A stretch of 49,834 nucleotides of DNA from an uncultured Oscillospiraceae bacterium (GCA_949295415.1 CASFLA010000048.1:1-49834), one strand, 5' to 3'. Numbered from the stretch's first letter, positions 35,653 to 45,041 are shown. Numbers and translations are program-made. The notes: generated by a model not told the origin, from the sequence alone.

Positions 35653-36741
35653 TTAAAGGTTTTCTGCTTCAAATTTCTTAAGGAACTCTACTAAGGCTTC
35701 AACACCCTCATAGGGCATAGCATTGTAGATAGAAGCGCGCATACCGCCAACCGAACGATGACCCTTAAGGTTAGCCATACCTGCAGCCTGCGACTCTTTA
35801 ACGAACTTAGCGTTAATTTCATCATCTTCTGCGCGGAAGGTTGCATTCATCATAGAACGGCAGTAGGGCTTAACGGGGTTCTTGAAGAGCTTGCTGTTAT
35901 CAAGATAGTTGTAAAGAAGCTCTGCTTTTTTCTCGTTCATAGCCTTCATAACGGTAAGACCGCCGAGGTCCTTAATCCATTCGAGAACCAGCTTGCAGAT
36001 GTAAATCGGCCAGCAGGGAGGAGTGTTATACATTGACTCGTTCTCAGCCATAACCTTATAGCTGCAAACGGTAGGAACGGTTGCAGCAAGTTCATCAGTA
36101 AGTAAGTCCTCGCGAACAATTACGATGGTAAGACCTGCGGGAGCAATGTTCTTTTGCGCACCTGCATAAATAAGGCCGAATTTTGTAACATCAACCGGCT
36201 CAGACAAAATGCAGGAGCTCATATCAGCAACAAGGGGAACACCGTTTGTTTCAGGAATATAATCCCACTTTGTGCCGAAAATAGTGTTGTTAAAGCAGAT
36301 ATGAACATAATCAGCGTTAGGAGTAAGCTTTAATTCTTCCTGGCGGGGAATACGGGTAAAGTTCTCATCCTTAGTGGTAGCGGCAATGTTAATCTTATCG
36401 CTATACTTTAAAGCCTCCTTATAAGCCTTGCCCGAGAACTGACCGGTTACGATATAATCGGCAACACCGGTTTTAAGAAGGTTCATCGGAACAGAAGCAA
36501 ACTGCAAGGATGCACCGCCCTGAAGGAAAAGAACCTTATAATTGTCAGGAATGTTCATTACCTCGCGGAGAAGTGCCTCAGCTTCCTTGATGATAACATC
36601 ATAAACCTTTGAGCGATGACTCATTTCCATAACGCTCATACCTGAACCCTGATAGTTCATAAGCTCATCTCTTGATTTCTCAAGAACGGGAACCGGAAGC
36701 ATAGAAGGGCCGGCAGAAAAGTTGTAAATACGGTTATACAT
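35653..36741 (-). CDS. serC: Phosphoserine aminotransferase
   Basis: PLP enzyme of serine synthesis (3-phosphohydroxypyruvate to phosphoserine), also able to act in pyridoxal phosphate synthesis. The 362 residues begin YNFSAGPSMLPVPVL. The PLP lysine is in GLIYAGAQKNIAPAGLT, and VADMSSCILSEPVD and the C-terminal GHRSVGGMRASIYNAMP are standard. The ATG at 36741 follows GGAGG; an in-frame TTG at 36756 overlaps that site. Confidence 0.96.
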   Translation of the reverse strand: MYNRIYNFSAGPSMLPVPVLEKSRDELMNYQGSGMSVMEMSHRSKVYDVIIKEAEALLREVMNIPDNYKVLFLQGGASLQFASVPMNLLKTGVADYIVTGQFSGKAYKEALKYSDKINIAATTKDENFTRIPRQEELKLTPNADYVHICFNNTIFGTKWDYIPETNGVPLVADMSSCILSEPVDVTKFGLIYAGAQKNIAPAGLTIVIVREDLLTDELAATVPTVCSYKVMAENESMYNTPPCWPIYICKLVLEWIKDLGGLTVMKAMNEKKAELLYNYLDNSKLFKNPVKPYCRSMMNATFRAEDDEINAKFVKESQAAGMANLKGHRSVGGMRASIYNAMPYEGVEALVEFLKKFEAENL

Positions 36742-36779
36742 TATAATTACCTCCAAATTAACCGAATAAGCGGCAGATA

Positions 36780-36815
36780 AGCGGGATATTGATAAAATTT
36801 TAACGATATTCCGCT
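36780..36815 (-). promoter_or_regulatory. Leader hairpin of serC
   Basis: In the serC leader, AGCGGAATAT and ATATCCCGCT (9 of 10 pairs) can form a stem around a 16-nt A/T-rich loop. No T-run follows. It may stabilise the message or regulate it; no known riboswitch or T-box pattern is visible. Confidence 0.35.
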
Positions 36816-36831
36816 GTTATTTACGCTATTC

Positions 36832-36860
36832 ATTATATATCTTTGTGAGATATTTGTCAA
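36832..36860 (-). promoter_or_regulatory. Consensus promoter of serC
   Basis: Minus strand: perfect TTGACA (36860-36855), 17-bp spacer and perfect TATAAT (36837-36832). It leaves a leader of about 85 nt. Confidence 0.9.
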
Positions 36861-36933
36861 TCATAACAAGCGAATTCTTTTAAAAATATTTGATTTTTAA
36901 ATAATATATAACATCATGTAACAATTTTGTTGC

Positions 36934-36962
36934 TTGTAATATTGGTTAGTAAGTGATAAAAT
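36934..36962 (+). promoter_or_regulatory. Promoter of the GT2-PAP2-lipid kinase-ung operon
   Basis: TTGTAA (36934-36939), 17-bp spacer, TAAAAT (36957-36962), divergent from serC. Confidence 0.65.
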
Positions 36963-37014
36963 TACTATGAAAAAGTTTAATTATATATAAAGGATGAAAA
37001 AAGGGGGATTACAT

Positions 37015-38085
37015 TTGAGTTATCAGAATGTTACTGTGATTATTCCATCTTTAAATCCCGATGAAAAATTATTAAAAACAGTTATTGACCTTGAGGAAAA
37101 TGGTTTTAGTGACATTGTTATCGTTAACGATGGCAGTGCTAAAGAATATATACCCTACTTTCCGAATATAGATGAACACCCTGCTTGCACTATTTTGACC
37201 CATGAGGTCAACAGGGGCAAGGGCGCGGCACTTAAAACCGCCTTTAGATATTGTCTGGATAACAGACCCAGCAACACCGGTGTTGTAACCATTGATGCTG
37301 ACGGTCAGCATTTGGTTAAGGATATTATCGCTTGTGTTGAAGAAATGAACAAAACCGGCAAGGTTATTCTTGGCTGCCGCGATTTTTCTGAGCCACAGGT
37401 GCCTATGAGAAGCCGCTTTGGCAACAGAACAACAAGTCTTGTTTTTAAAGTATTCTGCGGTCTTAAAATATCTGATACCCAAACAGGTCTTCGTGCAATT
37501 CCCGGCCGATATTTAGAGGGATTTTTGGATATAAAGGGCGATAGATACGAATATGAAACCAATATGCTGTTAGAAATGCAGAGCAATCTTATTGAGTTTT
37601 CAGAGGTTAAAATAAGCACAGTTTATATAAATGATAATGAAACCTCTCATTTCAGACCCATTGTTGACAGTTTTAAGATTTATAAGTTGATTTTTGCCTT
37701 TGTTTTTTTTTCGCTTTTTAGTATGGCAGTTGAGGTTGTTATATTCTATCTTGCTATGAAATTTATTTTTAGCGGCAAGAATGATATCATTTTTGCAACC
37801 TGTCTATCGAGGGTTATTTCCTCGGTTGTTAATTTTAGCCTTAACAGAAAGCAGGTGTTCGGCGGCAAGGGAAGCGTATGGGATTCGCTTATAAAATATG
37901 CAGTCTTAGCCGTTGTGCTTATGCTCTCATCAGCATATCTTACAAGGCTTTTAACCTGGTTTGTGCATATTGAAACAGCATCTTTGACAACCCTTATTAA
38001 AATGGCGGTTGATACTGTTTTGTTCTTAATAAGCTTCCGTGTTCAGCGCGGCTGGGTTTTCGCCAAAAGTAAAGGAAAAGAATAA
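37015..38085 (+). CDS. Family 2 glycosyltransferase fused to a GtrA-like membrane domain
   Basis: The N-terminal 220 or so residues are a GT2 domain of the dolichol/polyprenyl-phosphate sugar synthase kind: VTVIIPSLNPDEKLL, IVIVNDGS, NRGKGAALKTAFRY and VVTIDADGQHLV (DXD). The C-terminal part has about four membrane segments with the GtrA pattern (LSRVISSVVNFSLNRKQVFG). The fusion suggests making a lipid-phosphate sugar and flipping or handling it at the membrane. A TTG at 37015, 7 nt after AAGGGGG, is preferred (356 residues); the ATG at 36994 touches its only possible site. Its stop overlaps the next start (TAATG). Confidence 0.9.
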   Translation: MSYQNVTVIIPSLNPDEKLLKTVIDLEENGFSDIVIVNDGSAKEYIPYFPNIDEHPACTILTHEVNRGKGAALKTAFRYCLDNRPSNTGVVTIDADGQHLVKDIIACVEEMNKTGKVILGCRDFSEPQVPMRSRFGNRTTSLVFKVFCGLKISDTQTGLRAIPGRYLEGFLDIKGDRYEYETNMLLEMQSNLIEFSEVKISTVYINDNETSHFRPIVDSFKIYKLIFAFVFFSLFSMAVEVVIFYLAMKFIFSGKNDIIFATCLSRVISSVVNFSLNRKQVFGGKGSVWDSLIKYAVLAVVLMLSSAYLTRLLTWFVHIETASLTTLIKMAVDTVLFLISFRVQRGWVFAKSKGKE

Positions 38086-38636
38086 TGAACCTGTTTGAAC
38101 TTAAAATTTTAGATTTTATAAAAGAGCATTTAACCTGCGGCTTTCTTGATTTTCTTATGCCGCTTATAACAAAGTTGGGCGACGGCGGAATTTTTTGGAT
38201 TATAGCAGCGCTTGTCCTGCTGATAACTGAAAAGTATCGCAAGGTTGGTGCTATGATGGGCGTTGCGTTAGTTTTAGGTCTTATATTCGGTAACGGAATT
38301 TTAAAGAATGCTGTTGGCAGAATAAGACCCTATGATTTAAACCCTGAGATAAAGGATATGCTGTTAATAGAAGCATTATCTGATAAATCGTTCCCTTCGG
38401 GGCATACTTTAGCCAGCTTTGAAAGCGCGGTTGTTCTGCTTATTAACAATAAGCGTCTTGGTATTCCTGCCATAGTTTTAGCATCGCTTATCGCATTTTC
38501 AAGGCTTTACCTATATGTTCATTATCCTACCGATGTTCTTGCGAGTATTTTTTTAGGAACTGCGTTTGCATTCCTTGCAAAATATATTGTTGAAAAAGCT
38601 ATTAAAATTTACAGCCAAAAAAGGCTTTCAAAATAA
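38085..38636 (+). CDS. PAP2-family membrane phosphatase
   Basis: Lipid phosphatase of the PAP2 superfamily with all three catalytic motifs: KNAVGRIRPY, PSGHTLASFE and SRLYLYVHYPTD. The 183 residues form about five to six membrane segments. Likely substrates are undecaprenyl pyrophosphate or phosphatidyl-phosphates; the neighbours (polyprenyl-sugar synthase type GT2, lipid kinase) fit lipid-carrier metabolism. Translationally coupled to the GT2-GtrA gene. Confidence 0.93.
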   Translation: MNLFELKILDFIKEHLTCGFLDFLMPLITKLGDGGIFWIIAALVLLITEKYRKVGAMMGVALVLGLIFGNGILKNAVGRIRPYDLNPEIKDMLLIEALSDKSFPSGHTLASFESAVVLLINNKRLGIPAIVLASLIAFSRLYLYVHYPTDVLASIFLGTAFAFLAKYIVEKAIKIYSQKRLSK

Positions 38637-38659
38637 TTTTTCAAAAGAAGAGTTGAATT

Positions 38660-39541
38660 ATGAAAAACGTTTTGTTGATTGTTAACCCTGTTGCAGGAAA
38701 GCTTAAGTCTCATACCTCGCTTATTGATGTAATAAGTGAGCTTCAAAAGGGCGGAATGTGCGTTACTGTGCGCATAACAGAAAAGCGCGGAGATGCTGCA
38801 AAATTCGCCGAGGAGGCCGACCCTGCAGTTTTTGATGTGGTTGCCTGCTTTGGAGGCGATGGAACCTTAAACGAAACAATAAGCGGCGTTATAAAATCGG
38901 GGAACCACATTTCTATAGGCTATATCCCTGCAGGAAGCACCAATGATTTTGCCCAAAGTATGAAGCTGCCGAACGACCCTAAGTTAGCGGCTAATATTAT
39001 CGCAAATGGAGCTCCACATAAGATAGATATCGGCTTATTTAACAATAAACGCAACTTCTCTTATGTTGCGGCATTCGGTATTTTTACTGCGACATCATAT
39101 AATGTTCCTCAGCAGGTCAAGAATGTTTGGGGGCATACTGCGTATATCTTGGGCGGCGTTAAAGAAATTGGCAACATAAAAAGCTACCATGTCCGCATAA
39201 AGCTCGATGATAGAGAAATTGAGGGCGATTATATTTTCGGTGCAGTTGCAAACTCCACCTCAATCGCAGGAATAGTTAAGCTTAAAGAGGACCTAGTTGA
39301 TTTTAATGACGGTTTTTTTGAGGTTGGACTCATAAAAACGCCTAAAACCTTGGTTGAACTGAATAACATCGTCCATGCGCTGACAACCCAGACCTACGGT
39401 CAAGGAGTTGAAATATATAAGGCGGCAAATATAACCTTTTATTCCGAAGGCTTTGATTGGACTCTCGACGGCGAAAAAGCCAACGGCAGCAAAGAGGTTA
39501 AAATCGAGTGTATGAAGAGTGCAATAGATTTTATCAAATAA
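38660..39541 (+). CDS. YegS/BmrU-family lipid kinase
   Basis: Diacylglycerol-kinase-like catalytic domain protein, 293 residues. NVLLIVNPVAGKLKS at the start, the nucleotide motif FGGDGTLNETISGV, IPAGSTNDFAQSM, and the late DGEKANGSKEV are the family landmarks. It phosphorylates a lipid hydroxyl (diacylglycerol, sphingosine-like or other); the exact substrate is unknown. It follows PAP2, so kinase and phosphatase of a lipid may be paired. Confidence 0.93.
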   Translation: MKNVLLIVNPVAGKLKSHTSLIDVISELQKGGMCVTVRITEKRGDAAKFAEEADPAVFDVVACFGGDGTLNETISGVIKSGNHISIGYIPAGSTNDFAQSMKLPNDPKLAANIIANGAPHKIDIGLFNNKRNFSYVAAFGIFTATSYNVPQQVKNVWGHTAYILGGVKEIGNIKSYHVRIKLDDREIEGDYIFGAVANSTSIAGIVKLKEDLVDFNDGFFEVGLIKTPKTLVELNNIVHALTTQTYGQGVEIYKAANITFYSEGFDWTLDGEKANGSKEVKIECMKSAIDFIK

Positions 39542-39553
39542 GAGGACAGTAAA

Positions 39554-40222
39554 GTGGTAAAATTAGGCAACGATTGGGATGAAATATTAAAGGATGAATG
39601 GCAAAAGCCTTATTATCAGAACTTAAGAGGCTTTTTAAAGCAGGAATATCAATCAACAACCGTTTATCCCGATATGAATAATATTTTTAACGCTTTAAAA
39701 TATACTTCATTCCGGGATGTTAAGGCGGTAATCATAGGGCAGGACCCTTATCATGGACCAAATCAGGCTCACGGGCTTTGCTTTTCGGTTTTGCCCGGCA
39801 TCGAGCCACCGCCAAGTCTTAAGAATATTTTTAAAGAATTAGAGGATGATTTGGGAATTCCTGCCGCGAACGGAGGAACCTTGATACCCTGGGCAAAGCA
39901 GGGCGTTTTAATGCTTAACAATGTTTTAACCGTCAGAGCAGGTCAGGCGGGTAGTCATCATAATATGGGTTGGGAAATCTTTACCGATAGGGTAATAAAC
40001 GAGCTCAATAATAAAAAAACTCCCGTTGTGTTCTTACTTTGGGGCAGTCCTGCCGCTAAAAAGGCGGATATTATAACTAATCCCATACATAAGAAATTAA
40101 AATGTCCGCATCCGAGTCCGCTTTCGGCATACAGAGGCTTTTTTGGTTGCCGCCATTTTTCCTTGGCTAATAAGTTTTTGAAAAGTAATGGCTTAGAGCC
40201 GATTGATTGGAGAATAGAATAG
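39554..40222 (+). CDS. ung: Uracil-DNA glycosylase, family 1
   Basis: Removes uracil from DNA to start base-excision repair. The 222 residues include the water-activating loop GQDPYHGPNQAHGLCFSV and the DNA-intercalation loop HPSPLSAYRGFFGCRHFS. Starts at GTG, 12 nt after the lipid kinase, behind AGAGGA. It is functionally unrelated to the genes before it but shares their transcript and terminator. Confidence 0.97.
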   Translation: MVKLGNDWDEILKDEWQKPYYQNLRGFLKQEYQSTTVYPDMNNIFNALKYTSFRDVKAVIIGQDPYHGPNQAHGLCFSVLPGIEPPPSLKNIFKELEDDLGIPAANGGTLIPWAKQGVLMLNNVLTVRAGQAGSHHNMGWEIFTDRVINELNNKKTPVVFLLWGSPAAKKADIITNPIHKKLKCPHPSPLSAYRGFFGCRHFSLANKFLKSNGLEPIDWRIE

Positions 40223-40223
40223 T

Positions 40224-40277
40224 AAAAACCGCTTTGGGTTTGAAGTGAATGAAGTGAACCCCAAAGCGGTTTTTTTA
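40224..40277. terminator. Bidirectional terminator between ung and the hydrolase gene
   Basis: AAAAACCGCTTTGGG pairs with CCCAAAGCGGTTTTT around a loop of about 21 nt; runs of A and T flank both sides. Confidence 0.88.
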
Positions 40278-41192
40278 TTTTATAAATTCAAGTATATCGG
40301 TTATTGTTTGCTCCTTGCAGGTGTCATTTAATATCTCGTGGCGACAGTTTTTATAGATTTTACAATCAACATCTGCAACGCTTTGCTTTAAGCTGTTAAA
40401 TACAATATCAACACCTTTGCCGTAATTGCCAACGGGGTCATCGCGTCCTGATACTATAAGTGTTGGCAAATCTTTTGGGAACTCTTTAAACCATTTTTTT
40501 GTGTTACAAAGCTTATTCAATGTTATAAGGTCATACATAGCAGAAACTGAGAACCTATAAGAACAGAAAATATCCTCTTTATGCGCGGCTCTGATGCTCT
40601 CATCGGTTGTAAGCCAGCTTGAAGGATCATTTTCCTCTTTGTATCGGTCATTATAAGAGCCGAAGGTTAAATCATCAACGAATTTTGAAATATAACGATC
40701 GCCCTTTATTGCTTTGATTATGCTGATAACAGCAAGGCCTAAATCGGTAACGGGGTTTGGGCCGCCTGTTCCCATAATTATAAGCTTATCGGGTTTTACA
40801 AACATTGTTGCGGCAAGGCGAACGATAAATGAACCCATACTATGCCCAAGCAGGTAATAGGGAAGTGTGTCCCCAAACTCAGTTCTTATAGCATAAGCGA
40901 AATTCGCAACATCTGCAACAAGCTTTCGCCAACCGTTACTTTTTGCAATAAATCCAAAATCGCCGTTAATCTCGGCGGTTTTACCATGGCCCAAATGGTC
41001 ATAACCAAAGCAGATATATCCCTCTTTAGCCATTCTTTGCATAAAGCTATCATATCTTCCAATATGCTCCTGCATACCGTGAACAACATGTAAAATACCT
41101 TTTGCTTCACCGTTTGGCAGATAAACCTTTCCTTTTAGCATATGTATTTTATCGGCAGATAATATTTCTCTTTCTATTACTGAAACAGTCAT
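40275..41192 (-). CDS. Alpha/beta hydrolase, monoacylglycerol lipase-like
   Basis: 305 residues of the serine-hydrolase (Hydrolase_4/lysophospholipase) type: HGMQEHIGRYDSF oxyanion loop, nucleophile elbow GHSMGS, catalytic aspartate in VSGRDDPVG and histidine in KNCRHEIL. No signal peptide, so cytoplasmic. It lies 10 nt after glpK and follows AGGAGG. The pairing suggests release of glycerol from monoacylglycerols or lysolipids, with GlpK then trapping it. That link is inferred from the operon. Confidence 0.9.
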   Translation of the reverse strand: MTVSVIEREILSADKIHMLKGKVYLPNGEAKGILHVVHGMQEHIGRYDSFMQRMAKEGYICFGYDHLGHGKTAEINGDFGFIAKSNGWRKLVADVANFAYAIRTEFGDTLPYYLLGHSMGSFIVRLAATMFVKPDKLIIMGTGGPNPVTDLGLAVISIIKAIKGDRYISKFVDDLTFGSYNDRYKEENDPSSWLTTDESIRAAHKEDIFCSYRFSVSAMYDLITLNKLCNTKKWFKEFPKDLPTLIVSGRDDPVGNYGKGVDIVFNSLKQSVADVDCKIYKNCRHEILNDTCKEQTITDILEFIK

Positions 41193-41202
41193 AAGCTACC
41201 TC

Positions 41203-42684
41203 CTAAAATGCTTTGCAGGCGTTGATGGCTCTCTGCCAGCCTGTTGTTAAGGCTTCGCGTTGCTCTGTTGCCATTTTGGGTTTAAAAATATCACTGTTTT
41301 TATTAAGGCTTGCAATCTGCTCGCGGCTTTCAAAGAAGCCAACAGCGAGTCCTGCTAAGAATGCGGCGCCTGCGGCAGTTGCCTCAGTTAAAGAGGGCCT
41401 TATTATATCCAGGTTTGAAATATCAGCTTGGAACTGCATTAAAAACTTGTTTGCAGAGGCTCCGCCGTCAACCTTCAAAGAGGTAATATCGTTTTCCATA
41501 TCGTTTGTCATAGCGATTATAATATCATTGGTCTGATAAGCAATTGATTCAAGCGCCGCACGTATGATATGGTTTATACCGCTGCCGCGAGTCAATCCAG
41601 TAATTGTTCCTTTTGCATGCATATCCCAATAGGGTGCTCCAAGGCCCGAAAAAGCCGGGACAATATAAACGCCGCCGTTATCCTTAACCTTAGTTGCAAA
41701 ATATTCACTATCCTTAGAATCGGCAAAAACGCGAAGCTCATCACGAAGCCATTGGATAACCGCGCCACCAACAAAAACGCTGCCCTCAAGAGCGAACTCA
41801 GTCGGTCTGCCTTTTTCAGTTGCGGCAACGGTGGTTAACAGACCGCTTTTACTGCTTATAAGCTCGTTGCCTGTATGAGCAAGCAAGAAGCAACCTGTTC
41901 CGTAAGTGGTTTTAATATCTCCCTTATTAAAGCAGCATTGACCGAACAGCGCTGCTTGTTGGTCTCCCGCAATACCGCTAATAGCGATTTTTGCGCCCAT
42001 AAGGTTCATATATCCGTAAATCTCACTACTGCTTCTAATTTCGGGCAGCATAGATTTAGGAATCTCTAAAATTTCGAGCAGCTTATCGTCCCAAGTGCCC
42101 GTATGTATATTATAAAGCATAGTTCTTGAGGCGTTGGTTTTATCGGTAACGAAAACCTTGCCGTCAGTCAACTTCCAGACAAGCCAGGTATCAATAGTTC
42201 CAAATAAAAGCTCGCCGTTTTGAGCCTTTTCTTCAGCGCCGTCAACATTATCAAGTATCCATTTGATTTTGGTTGCGCTGAAATAGGCATCAACCTTAAG
42301 ACCGGTTGTTTCTTTAATATAATCGGCATAGCCGTCAGCTATTAGCTTTTCGCACATATCGGCGGTTCTGCGGCATTGCCAAACGATTGCGTTATATATA
42401 GGCTTGCCGGTGTTTTTATCCCAAACAACTGTGGTTTCTCTTTGATTAGTTATTCCAATACCTGCGATTTCTTCTGCAGAAATACCGCTTTTTGCGATAC
42501 ATTCGGTAAGCGATGCATACTGGTTGGCATATATCTCCATAGGGTCATGCTCAACAAAGCCCGGTTCGGGATAAATCTGCGTAAACTCATGTTGGGCAGA
42601 ACTCACTATGTTGCAATTTTTATCGAACATAATGCTTCTCGCACTAGTTGTTCCTTCGTCAAGGGCAATAATATATTTTTTCAT
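41203..42684 (-). CDS. glpK: Glycerol kinase
   Basis: Phosphorylates glycerol to glycerol-3-phosphate. The 493 residues match the family (FGGY): [19 protein letters not shown] loop, [33 protein letters not shown], and the C-terminal [19 protein letters not shown]. The ATG is immediately preceded by TTTTTTT and the ribosome binding site AAGGCGGTG, both of which also form the 3' side of a terminator hairpin (see the 42685-42762 entry). No glpF or glpD nearby. Confidence 0.97.
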   Translation of the reverse strand: MKKYIIALDEGTTSARSIMFDKNCNIVSSAQHEFTQIYPEPGFVEHDPMEIYANQYASLTECIAKSGISAEEIAGIGITNQRETTVVWDKNTGKPIYNAIVWQCRRTADMCEKLIADGYADYIKETTGLKVDAYFSATKIKWILDNVDGAEEKAQNGELLFGTIDTWLVWKLTDGKVFVTDKTNASRTMLYNIHTGTWDDKLLEILEIPKSMLPEIRSSSEIYGYMNLMGAKIAISGIAGDQQAALFGQCCFNKGDIKTTYGTGCFLLAHTGNELISSKSGLLTTVAATEKGRPTEFALEGSVFVGGAVIQWLRDELRVFADSKDSEYFATKVKDNGGVYIVPAFSGLGAPYWDMHAKGTITGLTRGSGINHIIRAALESIAYQTNDIIIAMTNDMENDITSLKVDGGASANKFLMQFQADISNLDIIRPSLTEATAAGAAFLAGLAVGFFESREQIASLNKNSDIFKPKMATEQREALTTGWQRAINACKAF

Positions 42685-42762
42685 AAAAAAACACCGCCTT
42701 TTCTTTCTAAAACTATTGTAACATAGAAAGTATACAGTTACAACAAAAAGAAACAGGCGGTG
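42685..42762 (-). terminator. Apparent glnN terminator enclosing the glpK promoter
   Basis: Minus strand: CACCGCCTGTTTCTTT (42762-42747), 10 nt after the glnN stop, pairs with AAAGAAAAGGCGGTG (42706-42692). This gives 15 bp with one bulged G, followed by TTTTTTT (42691-42685) and directly by the glpK ATG. The 40-nt loop contains the complete glpK promoter, and the 3' arm contains the glpK ribosome binding site. A transcript from glnN would form the hairpin; one starting at the glpK promoter would lack the 5' arm. Confidence 0.7.
42715..42743 (-). promoter_or_regulatory. Promoter of glpK
   Basis: Minus strand: TTGTAA (42743-42738), 17-bp spacer, TACAAT (42720-42715). The start of transcription should be near 42708, i.e. 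at the first base of the 3' hairpin arm, giving a leader of about 24 nt. Confidence 0.75.
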
Positions 42763-42771
42763 AAATTCTTA

Positions 42772-44856
42772 TTAAACTCTGAAAATAAGGTCGCCGTAGC
42801 TTGGAACGGGCCAATATTCAGATGAGGTTATAGTTTCGGCCTCATCAACAACGGCTCTCAAAGCATTAAGGCAGGGTAAAACCTTAAAGCAGAACATCTT
42901 GGCCTCAGCAAAGCCGCTTAAGGCAGAAGCTGATTTTCTTAAATCGGAAAGCTCCAAAACCCTTGTATGCATAACGCTGAGCAGGTCAGACAGCCTTGTT
43001 ATAAGGGCGATTTCTGCATCGCATTTAATAACTTTGGAAATCTGATTTTTATATGTAACGCCCTCGGCAAGCTTTGAAACATAAGCCGCAACGGCGGGGA
43101 TATACTGCTTATTTACCATATCAATAGCAGTTCTCGCTTCAATATTAACGGTCTTGGAATAGTTGTCTATTGCAACCTCATATCTTGACAGAATTTCGGA
43201 CTCTTTATAAACCTTGTTGTTTATAAATACATCCATATTCTCTTTTTTGATAAGCTCGGGAATAGCATCAACGGTGGTTGGCAGAACCGCAAGGCCTCTT
43301 TCCTTAGCCTCCTGTTTCCATTCCTCCGAATAGCTGTTTCCGTTAAAAATAATGCGCTTGTGGTCTTTAATTGTGTTTTTGACAAGGGTGTTAACCGCCT
43401 TGTTAAAATCATCGGCTTTTTCAAGCTCATCCGCAAACTTTTTAAGAGTTTCGGCAACAACGGTGTTGAGAACAATGTTGGGGTCGGCAACCGATGCCAT
43501 CGAGCCCAACATTCTGAATTCAAACTTGTTACCGGTAAATGCAAAGGGTGAGGTGCGGTTACGGTCGGTATTATCCTGGGGGAAATCGGGTAGGGCGTCA
43601 ACCCCGAGCTGCAATTTGTGAGCCTTGGGATCTTTATATGCGGCATCATTCTCTACCGCATCCAAAATAGCCTCAAGCTCATCGCCTAAGAATATTGAAA
43701 CAATGGCAGGGGGTGCTTCGCCTGCACCTAAACGGTTATCGTTAGACGCAGAGGCAACAGATGCGCGTAAAAGTCCCTGATAATCGTCAACCGCTTTAAT
43801 AACAGCTGCAAGGAAAAGCAAAAACTGAGCATTTTCTGCGGGAGTTTTACCGGGGTCGAGCAGGTTAATGCCTGTATCGGTTGACATAGACCAGTTGTTA
43901 TGCTTACCGCTTCCGTTAATTCCTGCATAGGGCTTTTCGTTAAGCAGGCAAACAAGACCGTGGCGAGGAGCAACCTTTTTCATCATTTCCATTATAAGCT
44001 GGTTGTGGTCAACCGCAATGTTGGTATTAGAGAAAATGGGAGCCATTTCGTGCTGAGCGGGTGCCGCCTCGTTATGCTCGGTTTTAGAATAAACGCCAAG
44101 CTTCCAGAGCTCAAGGTCAAGGTCACGCATAAACTCCCGAACACGCGGCTTTAAGGTTCCGTAATAATGGTCATCCATTTCCTGACCTTTGGGAGCGGGA
44201 ACACCAAAAAGGGTTCTTCCGCAATAAATAAGGTCTTCTCTTTTATCAAAATACTTTTTATCAACAAGGAAATATTCCTGCTCGGGACCAACGGTGGTTA
44301 TAACTCTTTTGGCGGTATAGTTTCCGAAAAGGCGGAGAACGCGCAGAGCCTCAGCGCTTAAAGCCTCCATAGAACGCAAGGTGGGAGTTTTCTTGTCCAG
44401 CGCATCGCCATTATATGAGCAGAAAACGGTAGGAATGCAAAGGGTTGCATCCTTAACAAAGGCAGGGGAGGTCGGGTCCCAAGCGGTATAGCCTCTTGCC
44501 TCGCAGGTATCGCGAAGACCGCCCGAAGGGAAAGAGGAAGCATCTGACTCGCCTTTGATAAGCTCCTTACCTGAGAACTCCATAATTGCATGGCCGTCAT
44601 CGGTGGGAGAAATAAAGCTGTCATGTTTTTCGGCGGTGATATTGTTCATCGGCTGGAACCAATGAGTAAAATGGGTTGCACCCTTAGAAATAGCCCAATC
44701 CTTCATTGCGTTTGCAATAGGGTTAGCAAGGGTTATATCAAGCGGTGCGCCTCTGCGAATGGTCTTTTTTAAAGCGTTAAAGGTTTCCTTAGGAAGCCTT
44801 TCCTTCATAACCGATTCATTAAATACTTCACTACCGAAAATTTCTGCGATGTCCAT
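42772..44856 (-). CDS. glnN: Glutamine synthetase, type III
   Basis: ATP-dependent amidation of glutamate, the main ammonia-assimilation reaction. At 694 residues it is the large GSIII type found in Bacteroidetes, Clostridia and some cyanobacteria, not the 450-residue GSI. Landmarks are THWFQPMNNITAEKHDSFI, GPEQEYFLV, EHNEAAPAQHEMAPIF and NGSGKHNNWSMS. GGAGG precedes the ATG, and a promoter lies about 40 nt upstream. No nitrogen-regulatory gene is adjacent. Confidence 0.97.
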   Translation of the reverse strand: MDIAEIFGSEVFNESVMKERLPKETFNALKKTIRRGAPLDITLANPIANAMKDWAISKGATHFTHWFQPMNNITAEKHDSFISPTDDGHAIMEFSGKELIKGESDASSFPSGGLRDTCEARGYTAWDPTSPAFVKDATLCIPTVFCSYNGDALDKKTPTLRSMEALSAEALRVLRLFGNYTAKRVITTVGPEQEYFLVDKKYFDKREDLIYCGRTLFGVPAPKGQEMDDHYYGTLKPRVREFMRDLDLELWKLGVYSKTEHNEAAPAQHEMAPIFSNTNIAVDHNQLIMEMMKKVAPRHGLVCLLNEKPYAGINGSGKHNNWSMSTDTGINLLDPGKTPAENAQFLLFLAAVIKAVDDYQGLLRASVASASNDNRLGAGEAPPAIVSIFLGDELEAILDAVENDAAYKDPKAHKLQLGVDALPDFPQDNTDRNRTSPFAFTGNKFEFRMLGSMASVADPNIVLNTVVAETLKKFADELEKADDFNKAVNTLVKNTIKDHKRIIFNGNSYSEEWKQEAKERGLAVLPTTVDAIPELIKKENMDVFINNKVYKESEILSRYEVAIDNYSKTVNIEARTAIDMVNKQYIPAVAAYVSKLAEGVTYKNQISKVIKCDAEIALITRLSDLLSVMHTRVLELSDLRKSASALSGFAEAKMFCFKVLPCLNALRAVVDEAETITSSEYWPVPSYGDLIFRV

Positions 44857-44897
44857 AAAAGACCTCCGACCAAAGTGTTTTAAATTATAATGTAAGA

Positions 44898-44925
44898 ATT
44901 ATAACATTTGAGGGTTAAAAGTCAA
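44898..44925 (-). promoter_or_regulatory. Promoter of glnN
   Basis: Minus strand: TTGACT (44925-44920), 16-bp spacer, perfect TATAAT (44903-44898). No obvious operator is seen around it. Confidence 0.75.
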
Positions 44926-45041
44926 TAGATGTAGCCTAAACTCCAAAAAAATTAAGCAAGATTTGTTACCGGTTTCATATTTTAAAGTTTCATTTGTTTT
45001 AAGCTTATCTTTAGAAGGCAGCTTTGTATTCTAATTTATGA

